Source of the DNA: Lachnospiraceae bacterium
GTDB lineage: Bacteria; Bacillota; Clostridia; Lachnospirales; Lachnospiraceae
Assembly (NCBI GenBank): GCA_003542935.1
Contig: DPJQ01000199.1
Coordinates: 1 to 20,469 of the forward strand
Direction of reading: 5' to 3'
Length of the DNA stretch: 20,469 nt
Shown: piece by piece, positions 1-8,800 of the stretch
Numbering within the stretch: position 1 is the stretch's first letter
How the letters are laid out: the number at the start of each line of letters is the position of its first letter
Made by a program: the position numbers and the translations under genes
Notes under the pieces: generated by a model
Told to the model about the DNA's origin: nothing
The model's input: the letters and a program-made list of their open reading frames with translations, nothing else
The model's database searches: none

Positions 1-1354
1 CTGTCACTCGCACCAGGTTCAGATAATCAATAAAAGATTTTCCCTGCTTTTGTTTGAAGATGTGGCTCAGGTAGCTTCGGTTCATATGGAACAGGGAGGC
101 CACAAATTCTACGGAAATAGAACGAAAATAATTTCTGTCTATGTAAGTCGCCACATTGGCGATGATGTCACTGTCAGCGTAGATATGATGGGGAGCCAGG
201 GACTGTGATACAGAACTAAAAAACTGTCTGTAATATCCTTCCAGCGCCTTCAAGGAAAACATGGTATCCAGAATGTTCTGGATGCTGGAATCCACCGTGT
301 CCGGTTGAAGCTGACGGATGTACCGGTGCAGGATCAGTTTGAGCTGGCCGGTGATCTGAAAACAGGAATATTTGATATCATACAGAGTGGCGTCCGGCAG
401 ACTGCCGTACCAGTCAAAAAGTTCCGTGACAAGATCGTTTGCTTCTTCTGTCATGCCGGATTCGATGCGGAACAGGAGTTCATCCGTGCGGGGCCACAGG
501 AGAACCGAGGGTGCGGCAGCGCCGGGACGGTAAGTGAATACATCCCGGGATTCCCTTATTTTTTTCTGATTCAGAGCCTGTATACTCTCCTGCAGTGTGT
601 CGCGGAGGCAGGACAGGCTTTCGTGCTCCCCGCTGATGCCGAAGAGCACCTGCTCATTCCGTGACAAAAAGAGGGTTTTCAGATTGTCGATGACCCGGAG
701 ACAGGCAGTGTCCGTGGAGGGAGAAATTCTGTGGGCGGTGAAAAACAGCAGAAGAAAGCCCAGATTTTCCACATGGGGATGGGAGAGATAGAGCGCACGG
801 GTGTCATAGCCCTGATTCACGAGAAGGAGATTGATATCTTCCTCCGGAAGCGGATGATCCGAGTGCAGCAGGATCAGCCGGTTAGAGCTGCTGCGGTTGA
901 TAAAAGCGAGTTTCCGGGAGGAAAGCTGCAAGCTGCCCTTTGCGTAGCCGCAGATCAGATTCCGCAGTTGCTCCCGGTCATGATTCAGCTGGAGGGATTC
1001 CCTGTATTCCTCGGAAGACTGAAGCTTATTTTCCATATCAGACTGGCTCTCCATGCGGGCGATGGCCTGCCGGGAATACTCAAAATCACGGTAACCGCTG
1101 ATGACGATGATCTGAATATTCGGAAAGCGTCTGGCCAGGACGGACAGAAGCTGCCCGCCGTCCATCACAGGCATTTTCATATCGGTAATGACGATATCAG
1201 GCTTCAGTTCTTCCGTCAGCCGAAGCCCCTCCTCCCCGTCGGCGGCCTGGCCTACGCACGTAATTGTATCTTCCATGGAAGAAAGTTTTGCCAATGTACC
1301 CGTCCGGGCAAGTTTTTCATCGTCAATAATGAGATATCGGTAATGCATGGTCAT
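1..1354 (-). CDS. AraC-type (YesN-like) response regulator, 3' end cut off by the window edge
   Basis: This is the DNA-binding regulator of a two-component system, expected to activate carbohydrate genes when phosphorylated by the kinase just upstream. The frame stays open from the ATG at 1354 to the window edge (451 residues visible). The receiver domain has the acidic pair D11/D12 and phosphoacceptor D58 in VITDMKMPVMDG, then the VISGYRDFEYSRQAI segment. The usual GxxDYLLKP segment (beta5 with the conserved lysine) is absent: the sequence goes straight from SRQAIARMES into the linker. The AraC helix-turn-helix region begins near residue 393 (DSDIIANVATYIDRNYF, then VEFVASLFHMNRSYLSHIFK) and is interrupted after about one helix-turn-helix, so roughly 50 residues lie outside the window. 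The start has AAGGAG five bases upstream; a second ATG at 1348 is less well spaced. It lies 21 bases after the kinase stop, probably in one operon. Family call is firm; activity is uncertain because of the receiver gap. Confidence 0.9.
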   Translation of the reverse strand, partial: MTMHYRYLIIDDEKLARTGTLAKLSSMEDTITCVGQAADGEEGLRLTEELKPDIVITDMKMPVMDGGQLLSVLARRFPNIQIIVISGYRDFEYSRQAIARMESQSDMENKLQSSEEYRESLQLNHDREQLRNLICGYAKGSLQLSSRKLAFINRSSSNRLILLHSDHPLPEEDINLLLVNQGYDTRALYLSHPHVENLGFLLLFFTAHRISPSTDTACLRVIDNLKTLFLSRNEQVLFGISGEHESLSCLRDTLQESIQALNQKKIRESRDVFTYRPGAAAPSVLLWPRTDELLFRIESGMTEEANDLVTELFDWYGSLPDATLYDIKYSCFQITGQLKLILHRYIRQLQPDTVDSSIQNILDTMFSLKALEGYYRQFFSSVSQSLAPHHIYADSDIIANVATYIDRNYFRSISVEFVASLFHMNRSYLSHIFKQKQGKSFIDYLNLVRVT

Positions 1355-1375
1355 ATATACTCCTTTTTGCTTTTG

Positions 1376-3103
1376 CTACTCTTCATACAGGGGAAGGGTA
1401 ATCCGGATCGTGGTACCCGCTCCCTTTGTGCTGAATACTTTCAGTCCGTAATATTCACCGTAATACAGGGCGATCCGGGTGTGGATATTTTTGATGCCGA
1501 TGCTCTGCCCGTTTCGGCGGCCCAGCTCCTCAAATTCCGGTCTCTCTTCCAACTGTTCTTGCAGGGCCGACAGTTTTTCGGTGGGAATACCCTGCCCGTT
1601 ATCAGTGACGGAGAGCAGCAGGAGATCACCTTCCCTCCCCGCCTCCACGACAATGGTATCGCCGGACCGGCAGTAATTCAGTCCATGATACAGGGCGTTT
1701 TCGACCAGGGGCTGCAGGATCAGCTTCAGCACCCGCCGCTTTCGAAGTCCGGCCGGTATATGCTCCTCATAGGAAAATGCATTGTCAAAACGGATCTGCT
1801 GGATGTGAATATAATCATGTACATGATCCAGTTCCCGCTCCAGGGGAACCAGTTCGCTCTGGGTCTTGATGCTGTAGCGGAACATATTGCCCAGAGCCAG
1901 GGCCATGGTGCTGATATCCCGGATGCGGTGGACAGCGGCAATGCTGTTAATCGCTTCCAGCGTATTATACAGAAAATGGGCGTTTATCTGAGATTCCAGG
2001 GAACGCATCTGGGCGTCCAGAAGGATCAGTTTGTTTTCCAGCTCGTTTTTAATATAACGGTCTTTCTCATCCTGCATTTCCTGGAAAGAATTATACAGGA
2101 CGCCGATCTCATCCTGGCGATGGAAGTAAGGGCTGTCCACGACCCCGTGCTTACCGTCGGTGCGTACCATCTGGCGGCTCAGATAGATGATAGGACGGGT
2201 CAGGCTCCTGGAGAGGAGGACAGACAGAGTGACAAAGACCAGAAGACAGATGGCCGTAACAGATAACAGGGTGATCTGGGTAATGCCGAATTCGCGGTGG
2301 AGCATTTCCCGGTTCACACAGGCATGGAGGATAAGGCCGGGCAGATCCAGCGTCTTTTCAAGGCTTAAAGCATTTTCCGCTTTCAGGCCGGACAGCCCGC
2401 CGGATGCTGTGGTATATAAAGGCGTATCGCCGGACTGTACGGAAAGGGCAGCCATGTCCGGCATGGTATTTACGGTGGACAGGTCAAAGATTTCCGGTGC
2501 ACAGTCGATCATCAGTACCCCCAGAAAATCTCTGGTATGCACATCATACAGGGCGGTGCAGAAGGAGAGGGAGGGGCTGCCACCGTCAAATACTGCTTTT
2601 TTCTCATCGCTGTAGATGTAAGTATCACCTTGTAAACGGAGGGTTTCCTGATACCAGTCCTCCCCGGAAGGATCATAGCTATGGGAAATATGGACACCGT
2701 TGCCATAGCCATATCCCAGGCTGTTCCCGGAGGGAGTGAAGAGAAAAATGCCATTGATATAGGGGGAAAAATATATAAAATCCTGGCTGACGTCATCCAG
2801 CTTCTGATTGCTCAGATAGATATCATGGTCATCCGGTTGGGCATTGCCGGTATATTTTACCAGGTCATCCACCATGGAGGTATGATTTTCCTTTGGCAGA
2901 TACATGGATTCCACAATATGTTCCAGATTGGCGAGGGTATAATTGGTGTGGAAAGCCGCCACTTCCAGCAGGTTCTCGGCGGATTGTGTGACCTGTCTTT
3001 CGATAAGGCTGGTATACCGGGTATAGGTATAGAAGGAAATAATGAGAACCGGCGCAATGGAAATCAGCAAAAAAATGAGCAGAAATTTTCTCTGGAGCTT
3101 CAT
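1376..3103 (-). CDS. Sensor histidine kinase, YesM-like (HAMP + His_kinase + HATPase)
   Basis: This is a membrane sensor kinase that phosphorylates the adjacent AraC-type regulator. The 575-residue protein has TM1 at about 7-24, an extracytoplasmic sensor region of about 240 residues, TM2 at about 275-297, a HAMP linker (about 298-350), and a His_kinase domain with phosphoacceptor H376 in SQINAHFLYN. The family usually has proline before this histidine (QINPHFLYN); here it is alanine. The ATPase domain shows the N box around N469 (LQPLVENALYHG), the D501-N-G-Q-G box, and a late GIKNIHTRI segment. I chose the ATG at 3103 because MKLQRKFLLIF begins directly at the membrane anchor and a GGAAGGGG stretch lies just upstream. 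An in-frame TTG at 3187 would add 28 residues unlike the family. The stimulus is unknown; relatives sense sugars or work with sugar-binding proteins. No clear promoter was found upstream. Confidence 0.93.
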   Translation of the reverse strand: MKLQRKFLLIFLLISIAPVLIISFYTYTRYTSLIERQVTQSAENLLEVAAFHTNYTLANLEHIVESMYLPKENHTSMVDDLVKYTGNAQPDDHDIYLSNQKLDDVSQDFIYFSPYINGIFLFTPSGNSLGYGYGNGVHISHSYDPSGEDWYQETLRLQGDTYIYSDEKKAVFDGGSPSLSFCTALYDVHTRDFLGVLMIDCAPEIFDLSTVNTMPDMAALSVQSGDTPLYTTASGGLSGLKAENALSLEKTLDLPGLILHACVNREMLHREFGITQITLLSVTAICLLVFVTLSVLLSRSLTRPIIYLSRQMVRTDGKHGVVDSPYFHRQDEIGVLYNSFQEMQDEKDRYIKNELENKLILLDAQMRSLESQINAHFLYNTLEAINSIAAVHRIRDISTMALALGNMFRYSIKTQSELVPLERELDHVHDYIHIQQIRFDNAFSYEEHIPAGLRKRRVLKLILQPLVENALYHGLNYCRSGDTIVVEAGREGDLLLLSVTDNGQGIPTEKLSALQEQLEERPEFEELGRRNGQSIGIKNIHTRIALYYGEYYGLKVFSTKGAGTTIRITLPLYEE

Positions 3104-3327
3104 AACGCTTCCCCTTCCGGCGCTGCCGCCAATGGCCATGGCGCGTGATAACGTGGAATGCTCGAAAGAGCACGGATATTTCCTCAAAAGGATACCATAT
3201 CAGGAGGAAAAAGTATAGAGCCGGGGGGAAAAGACTTTACACGTTTTCGGCGAATTGGTAATATGGAAACAGCATTTGGATCATTAAGTATAGCGAATAA
3301 GTTTAAAACAATTTTTGCGGGTGTAAA

Positions 3328-4917
3328 ATGGGAAAAATATTTAATACGGATGGATATTGTGATCCGGAACTGCATTATATGGTGGATCTGACAGGGCGGT
3401 TGGCCGAGATCAGGGCCATGGTAGATGCCGGAAAATATTTTACGGTCAACAGGGCCAGGCAGTACGGGAAGACGACGGTACTGACCGCATTGGCAGATGC
3501 GCTGGCGGATGAGTATGAAGTAGTAAGTATGGATTTTCAGACGCTGAGCTCTCTGGCATTCAAGGATGAGCAGTCGTTTGTCGCGGCTTTTTCGGAAGAA
3601 CTGTTGGATCTCGTTCATGAGATACCGGTCGGGATCAGGGAGAAGCTTATTGCGTTTGCAGAGAAAAACGCGCCGATGCTGTCTCTTCAGATGCTTTTCA
3701 AGGCACTCAAAGCCTGGTGCCGGGAATCCGGGAAAAAAATCGTTTTGATCATTGATGAAGTGGACACAGCGGCAAATAATCAGGTATTTCTTGATTTTCT
3801 GGCACAGCTCCGTGCGTATTATTTAAAAAGAAGGAGAATGCCGACATTTCAGTCTGTAATCCTCGCCGGTGTTTACGATGTGCGCAATATCAGGCGGAAG
3901 ATCCGGCCGGATGACGAACATAAGGAAAACAGCCCCTGGAATATCGCATCGGATTTTCTTGTGGAGATGAGTTTTTCCATAGAGGATATTGAGGGGATGC
4001 TCGGAGAATATGAGGCGGATCATCATACGGGGATGGACATATACCGGATTTCGAAATTGCTGTATGAATATACGTCCGGTTATCCATATCTGGTGTCAAG
4101 GCTATGTAAACTGATGGATGAGCGGATTGCGGGAAAAGCAGGATGTATGGGCCGGGACAGGGACAATGTATGGACGGAGGAGGGGTGCAGGAAAGCGGTA
4201 AAAATGCTTTTGGAAGAGAATAATCCACTGTTTGATTCGCTGATCAATAAAGTGAATCAATTTCCGGAATTGAAAGCGGTCATTCGCAGACAACTCTTTC
4301 AAGGGCTGCCGGTTGCCTATGCCGCGGACGATGCCGCGGTCAGAAACGCCCGGATGTTTGGGCTGGTGAAGATGGAAGGAGGAAACGTGCAGATTGCAAA
4401 CAGGATATTTGAGACCCGCCTGTACAACTATTTCCTGACGATGCCGGAAGCTCAGGAGGGAGACTTTTTTCAGCTTGCTTCTCTAAACAAAAATCAGTTT
4501 GTATGCAACGGGCGGTTGGATATGGCTCATATCCTTGAGAAATTTGTGGAACATTTTGACGATATTTATGGTGGCCGTGATCAGAAATTCTATGAAGAGG
4601 ATGGCCGGAGATACTTCATGCTTTATCTGAAACCCATTATTAACGGGGTGGGGAATTACTATGTGGAAGCACAGACCCGGGATCAGGAGCGCACAGACCT
4701 GGTCATAGATTATTGTGGTGTTCAGTATATCGTCGAATTGAAGATATGGAGGGGAAATGCCTATAATGAACGGGGAGAAAAACAGCTTATAGAATATCTG
4801 GACTACTATCATCTGAATAAGGGGTATATGCTCAGCTTTAATTTTAATAAAAAGAAAGAGATTGGTTTGAAGGAGGTCGTGCTGGGGGATAAGATATTGG
4901 TGGAGGCTGTAGTCTGA
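3328..4917 (+). CDS. AAA-like ATPase with C-terminal PD-(D/E)XK-type domain (AAA-ATPase_like/DUF1703 family)
   Basis: This is a 529-residue cytoplasmic protein of a family found in many copies in Clostridia and Bacteroidetes; its function is not established. The N-terminus (MGKIFNTDGYCDPELHYMVD) is typical of the family. The nucleotide-binding loop is the unusual NRARQYGKTT form (residues 41-50, K48), and Walker B is IVLIIDEVD with D143 and E144. The C-terminus carries a nuclease-like motif: D457, then VELK with E470 and K472, followed by a conserved QLIEYLDYY helix. Length and domain order look complete. No strong ribosome binding site precedes the ATG (upstream bases GCGGGTGTAAA), but the start matches family N-termini. 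It sits divergently from the kinase, between a regulator pair and a hydrolase to which it has no known link, suggesting an inserted accessory gene. Proposed roles for such proteins (defence, selfish element) are speculative. Nothing recognisable lies in the 224 bases between it and the kinase. Confidence 0.88.
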   Translation: MGKIFNTDGYCDPELHYMVDLTGRLAEIRAMVDAGKYFTVNRARQYGKTTVLTALADALADEYEVVSMDFQTLSSLAFKDEQSFVAAFSEELLDLVHEIPVGIREKLIAFAEKNAPMLSLQMLFKALKAWCRESGKKIVLIIDEVDTAANNQVFLDFLAQLRAYYLKRRRMPTFQSVILAGVYDVRNIRRKIRPDDEHKENSPWNIASDFLVEMSFSIEDIEGMLGEYEADHHTGMDIYRISKLLYEYTSGYPYLVSRLCKLMDERIAGKAGCMGRDRDNVWTEEGCRKAVKMLLEENNPLFDSLINKVNQFPELKAVIRRQLFQGLPVAYAADDAAVRNARMFGLVKMEGGNVQIANRIFETRLYNYFLTMPEAQEGDFFQLASLNKNQFVCNGRLDMAHILEKFVEHFDDIYGGRDQKFYEEDGRRYFMLYLKPIINGVGNYYVEAQTRDQERTDLVIDYCGVQYIVELKIWRGNAYNERGEKQLIEYLDYYHLNKGYMLSFNFNKKKEIGLKEVVLGDKILVEAVV

Positions 4918-4969
4918 GTGGAAGAATCTGTATTCACAACCAGGTACTTAAAATGTGATGCTAACATAC

Positions 4970-5014
4970 GTACAAGATTTTTTTAACAAAAGTACAATGC
5001 TCCTTTCCTATAAT
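4970..5014 (+). promoter_or_regulatory. Candidate activator-dependent promoter of the GH106-like gene
   Basis: A perfect -10 box TATAAT lies at 5009-5014, about 84 bases before the start codon. No good -35 box sits 16-18 bases upstream. Instead two direct GTACAA repeats occur at 4970-4975 and 4992-4997, 22 bases (about two helical turns) apart, the second ending 11 bases before the -10 box. AraC-type regulators often bind direct repeats on one helix face and overlap or replace the -35 element, so this may be the binding site of the YesN-like regulator in this window. The sites are seen; the regulator assignment is inference. Confidence 0.4.
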
Positions 5015-5097
5015 AAAACTACATCATAAAACTGCCATAAGTGCGCGGGTATCCTGCCCGCCGCTTGTGGGAAATGAAATCAGGAAAGGGGAACAAG

Positions 5098-7611
5098 ATG
5101 AAGAAAAAATCAGTACGTTTATTGGCGGCGGGATTGAGCGCGGCCATGCTGCTGACGCAGAGTTTACCGGGTGTAGTACTGGGAGCTCCCACGGAAGGGC
5201 AGAGTGGGCTGACGGCATTTGAGCAGGAGTTTAAGAACCCGACGGACAAGGATGCCAAACCGTTTATGAGATGGTGGATCGCACCGGGGCGGATGACCCA
5301 GGCAGAAATTGAGAAAGAGATAAAGGCTTTCAAGGACGGAGGATATGCCGGTGTGGAGCTACAGTGTCTTGAGCTGGCAAAGGGCTGTGTCATTAATGAT
5401 GCTACCTGGAATCAGACCATGAAATGGATTCTACAGGCAGGTATTGATAACGGCATTCAGATTGATTGTACCTTGGGACAGTTGTGGCCAATAGCTTCTC
5501 CGGATATCAAAAATCCGGATGATGAGCCCGGACGTGCAGAACAGCAGATCTTTGAGGGAAGTGAAAGTTTTACGGCTTCTGAAGGGGCAATGGTTTATAA
5601 CGCGGATGCCCTGGTGCTGCCGGTTGAGCAGACCGGATTTACTGCAAACGGACGTAAATATTCTCTGGTAGCTATTACTGCGGCAAAGGTGTCGGGCAAG
5701 GGATATGATGCAAAGGAAGTGTATAATGTTCTGGGGGACAATAAGCCGGAGGATATCCAGAGGACCGGGAAAGTGACTTGGACGGCCCCCTCATCCGGGG
5801 AGTGGAAGATTTTCTACTATTACAGCCAGGCTTCCATGAAGAAAGTGGACGCGACGGGACAGTATGTGGTTGACCACATGAGCGAAGAGGGTACCCAGGT
5901 TGTTATTAACAACTGGGAAAAGGCGATGGCAGGGGATGAAAAGCTGAAACAGCTATACGAGGAAAATGGCGGAAGCGTATTTGGCGATTCTTTTGAGCTT
6001 AGCAATGGCCTCTGGACACCGAAAATGCTGGAGGAGTTTAAAAGGAGAAGGGGATATGATCTGACACCTTATCTTCCAGCGACAACGCTTGTCCGTAAAA
6101 ATTGGGATATGGTGCCGGCCAATGACCTGGGCGATGTTGGCGAGCGTATCCGTGAGGATCTTTATTCGACCATGACAGAGCTGATGTCGGAAAACCATAT
6201 GAAAGCTCTGCAGGATTGGGCGAAAACCCATAATATGACGCTTCGTTACCAGGCATACAGCAGCAAAGGACCTAATAAATTCGAGTTGACCCATCCGGCC
6301 CAGTATATTGATACGGTTGAGGCAGAGTCCTATGCCATGAGCGGTGATACTCCGGATGCTTACCGTCAGCTCAGCGGCATGGTTCACATGAAAGGCGATA
6401 AAGTCTATTCCGCAGAGGCAGCTGAGATAGGCAGCGATGACTGGCGTGAAACATGGACAAAGGTTCAAACCAGGGATGGAAGGGAACCCTATAATGGTTT
6501 TGTGTATTATGCTAATCGCCTGTTTGCTGGCGGTGTAAATAAAATGGTATTTCATGGAACTACCTATAAAGTTACAGATCTGACTGATCTTAAGAGGACA
6601 GTTGAATGGCCGGGTTATTCTGCCATGGCGGGTATGGGTTATGGCAACGAATGGGATGATAAGACGCCCATGTGGGATAATGTGGATATTGTGACAGATT
6701 ATCTGACTTGTACAGGGTATGCGCTTCAGCAGGGAACTGCGGACATGGATCTGGCGGTGTACCGTGATATCTATGGAAAGGGCAGTGTCCGTAATGAGAT
6801 CACTGATCTGGAAAAAGCCGGATACACATATGATTACGTAACGCCTACCATTCTGGATCACAAAAACGCAACAACAGGAAAAGAGGATGGAAAGACAGTT
6901 TTGGCAGCGGACGGCCCCTCATACAAAGCTTTGATTATTGAACCGATGTCCGATGGCACGGTTCCCCCGATGCCGCTGGCTACGGCTAGAAAAATTGTGG
7001 CGGCTGCCAATGAAGGGTTGCCGGTGGTCATTATCGGTGAACTTCCCAGCAAAACAAGTTATCATCCGGGAAACACAGATAAGCCGGAGGTAGCAGATGT
7101 TTCTGCAACGGTTGCTGATGAAAATGCTGCCCTGGCAGATTGCCTTAAGGGGCTGGAAGGCAAAACTAATGTGAAGAAGGCTGCAGACAGGGCAGGGGCG
7201 GTAGAAGCCCTAGCGGAGCTCGGCGTTATGCCCGATGCCCAGCCGGAGACGCCGTCGGGACTCTATTACCAGCACAGAAATACATCGGATGCGGAACTGT
7301 ATTATATTTATAATGCTGGTTCAAAAGAAAGTGAACAAGAGATAACACTGAAAGGAGAGGGCGCTCCCTATCTTCTGGATTCCTGGAGTGGAGAGATCAG
7401 TCCGATCGCAGAGTATAAAGTGAATGAAGGCTCCGTGACCATCCGTCCCCATCTGGATGTGCAGGATGCCATGCTGGTGGCGGTTGCGAAACCTGGTTGG
7501 AGCAGTAAAGCCGTAGAAAGAAACGTAACGGAGACAGACGGCGATGCCGTTTTGTATGATGCCTGGGAAGACGTGTTGTGGAGAGGATCAATGAGACATT
7601 TCCGGATATAG
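5098..7611 (+). CDS. Secreted GH106-like glycoside hydrolase (alpha-L-rhamnosidase-like), C-terminus truncated and chimeric
   Basis: This 837-residue protein has a clear Sec signal peptide (MKKKSVRLLAAGLSAAMLLT, probable cleavage near VLGA-P at about residue 31). The opening of the mature region, KPFMRWWIAPGRMTQAEIEKEI then GGYAGVELQ, matches the GH106/rhamnosidase-like hydrolase family, which removes rhamnose-type sugars from plant or microbial glycans outside the cell. Further family-like segments include TVEAESYAMSGDTPDAYRQ and KVYSAEAAEIGSDDW, both containing candidate acidic catalytic residues, and a late region resembling the family's all-beta part. The start at 5098 has AGGAAAGGGG upstream; the in-frame start at 5041 adds residues before the signal peptide and is unlikely. 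After about residue 822 (AVLYDA) the family sequence stops: the last residues (WEDVLWRGSMRHFRI) are out-of-frame coding sequence of the following binding-protein remnant. The C-terminal domain expected beyond this is missing, so activity is doubtful. Substrate is inferred only. Confidence 0.85.
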   Translation: MKKKSVRLLAAGLSAAMLLTQSLPGVVLGAPTEGQSGLTAFEQEFKNPTDKDAKPFMRWWIAPGRMTQAEIEKEIKAFKDGGYAGVELQCLELAKGCVINDATWNQTMKWILQAGIDNGIQIDCTLGQLWPIASPDIKNPDDEPGRAEQQIFEGSESFTASEGAMVYNADALVLPVEQTGFTANGRKYSLVAITAAKVSGKGYDAKEVYNVLGDNKPEDIQRTGKVTWTAPSSGEWKIFYYYSQASMKKVDATGQYVVDHMSEEGTQVVINNWEKAMAGDEKLKQLYEENGGSVFGDSFELSNGLWTPKMLEEFKRRRGYDLTPYLPATTLVRKNWDMVPANDLGDVGERIREDLYSTMTELMSENHMKALQDWAKTHNMTLRYQAYSSKGPNKFELTHPAQYIDTVEAESYAMSGDTPDAYRQLSGMVHMKGDKVYSAEAAEIGSDDWRETWTKVQTRDGREPYNGFVYYANRLFAGGVNKMVFHGTTYKVTDLTDLKRTVEWPGYSAMAGMGYGNEWDDKTPMWDNVDIVTDYLTCTGYALQQGTADMDLAVYRDIYGKGSVRNEITDLEKAGYTYDYVTPTILDHKNATTGKEDGKTVLAADGPSYKALIIEPMSDGTVPPMPLATARKIVAAANEGLPVVIIGELPSKTSYHPGNTDKPEVADVSATVADENAALADCLKGLEGKTNVKKAADRAGAVEALAELGVMPDAQPETPSGLYYQHRNTSDAELYYIYNAGSKESEQEITLKGEGAPYLLDSWSGEISPIAEYKVNEGSVTIRPHLDVQDAMLVAVAKPGWSSKAVERNVTETDGDAVLYDAWEDVLWRGSMRHFRI

Positions 7612-8647
7612 AGATTCAATTGGAAAAGTATGCGGAGGATCAGTATTATACAGTGCTGAATACCATGCTGGCCACGGGAAAGGGACCGGATCTCTTTTTT
7701 GTTCAGCCGGAGTACGCAGGGGCTAACGGCCTGGACAGCCTGGTGGAGGCAGGCTATCTGGCGCCGGTAACGGAGCTTACCTGTATTCGGAATGCGGATG
7801 AAAGCAAATATTCACTTTTGCGGCGGGATGGCCAGGTATACAGTGTATCCGTCGGAAAAATGGCTGTGGGGCTGCTGTATAATAAAACGTTGTTTGAGGA
7901 AAACGGCCTCAAATTCCCCGGTTGCTGGGAAGATTTCCTTGCGTGCTGCGAGATTTTAAAAGGGAAGGGGATTCAGCCTCTAACGCTGGGGGCAGTGGAG
8001 AAAAATGGCTACCAGCTCGGCCTGTACCAGATAGCCGTCAATCAGCTCTATACGAAGGATACGGATTATGATCAGAAGCTTCGTGAAGGAACGAGGAAAT
8101 TCACTGATGAGGATGGAATAAAGTGTTGGGGATGTATACAGATCTGTATGAAAAGCAGTATATGGATCCGCAATCCATTCATCTTACGGCCCGTGAGACA
8201 GAAGAGATGCTTTTGGACAGGGATGTTGCCATGATCTTTACCGGCAGTATGCAGGCCGAGGGATTTCTGGCGGATGGAGAAAAAAGGGCGGATGAATTTT
8301 TGTTTACTACGCTTCCGGCCAATGAGCGTGGTGAAACTACATATTGGAGTATGGGGGAAGTCGGGGGTATAGGTATGTATGCTGATACGAAATATCCTGA
8401 GGCATGTAAAACAGTGCTGGAGGAGTTTTGGAGTTATCTTTCGGAATCCGACGGCCCGGGAAATGAGGATTTTTCAGGAGAGGCCCGGGAAGCATATGAG
8501 TCCGGCCGATATTTCCATCTCTGCAACCACGGCTGGTACAATGAAGTAGAGGTGGTCATGGAGAAGAAACTCCAGGAGTATTTTGCCGGTGGGGAAATGC
8601 AGATAGAAGACATCACCGCAGCCATGCAGCGGGAACTGGAAAGATGA
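7578..8647 (+). pseudogene. ABC sugar-binding protein (family 1 extracellular solute-binding), truncated and frameshifted
   Basis: Two reading frames together encode most of a family 1 extracellular solute-binding protein, the lipoprotein that delivers sugars to an ABC importer. The first frame (7578-8123) begins VERINETFPDIEIQLEKY, then TGKGPDLFFVQPEYAG and GLLYNKTLFEENGLKFP. The second frame (about 8120-8647) continues MYTDLYEKQYMDPQSIHL, RDVAMIFTGSM and ends AAMQRELER. The switch lies near 8118-8126 and fits loss of one base: restoring a G in ATAAAG(G)TGTTGG reads ...DGIKVLGMYTDLY. The N-terminus with lipoprotein signal is absent: an in-frame TGA at 7557-7559 precedes the homologous part, and upstream bases belong to the hydrolase. 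No ABC permease genes are nearby. It is therefore a remnant, unless both lesions are sequence or assembly errors. Confidence 0.85.
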
Positions 8648-8732
8648 GATTTTTCCATGATCATTGTCTAAAATGTCAATAAACCGAAAAGAAAGGATAG
8701 GATTCTCGGCAATATCCCGCATGGCCAATACC

Positions 8733-8761
8733 TTGACAATTTTTGGGATTGATGCGATAAT
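8733..8761 (+). promoter_or_regulatory. pckA promoter (sigma-A type)
   Basis: A perfect -35 box TTGACA at 8733-8738 is followed, after 17 bases, by GATAAT at 8756-8761, with an extended -10 TG at 8753-8754. Transcription would begin near 8768, leaving a leader of about 33 bases before the pckA start. No catabolite-control operator was recognised around it. Confidence 0.75.
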
Positions 8762-8800
8762 TAGACTTGTTTTGAGAAAATTTTCAAGGAGGAATATAGA

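Noticed and set aside
731..2266. Long plus-strand open frame (511 codons) across the regulator and kinase genes
   Set aside because: It is antisense to two clear coding genes, shows no family motifs and no ribosome binding site; the opposite strand carries receiver, HAMP and kinase motifs.
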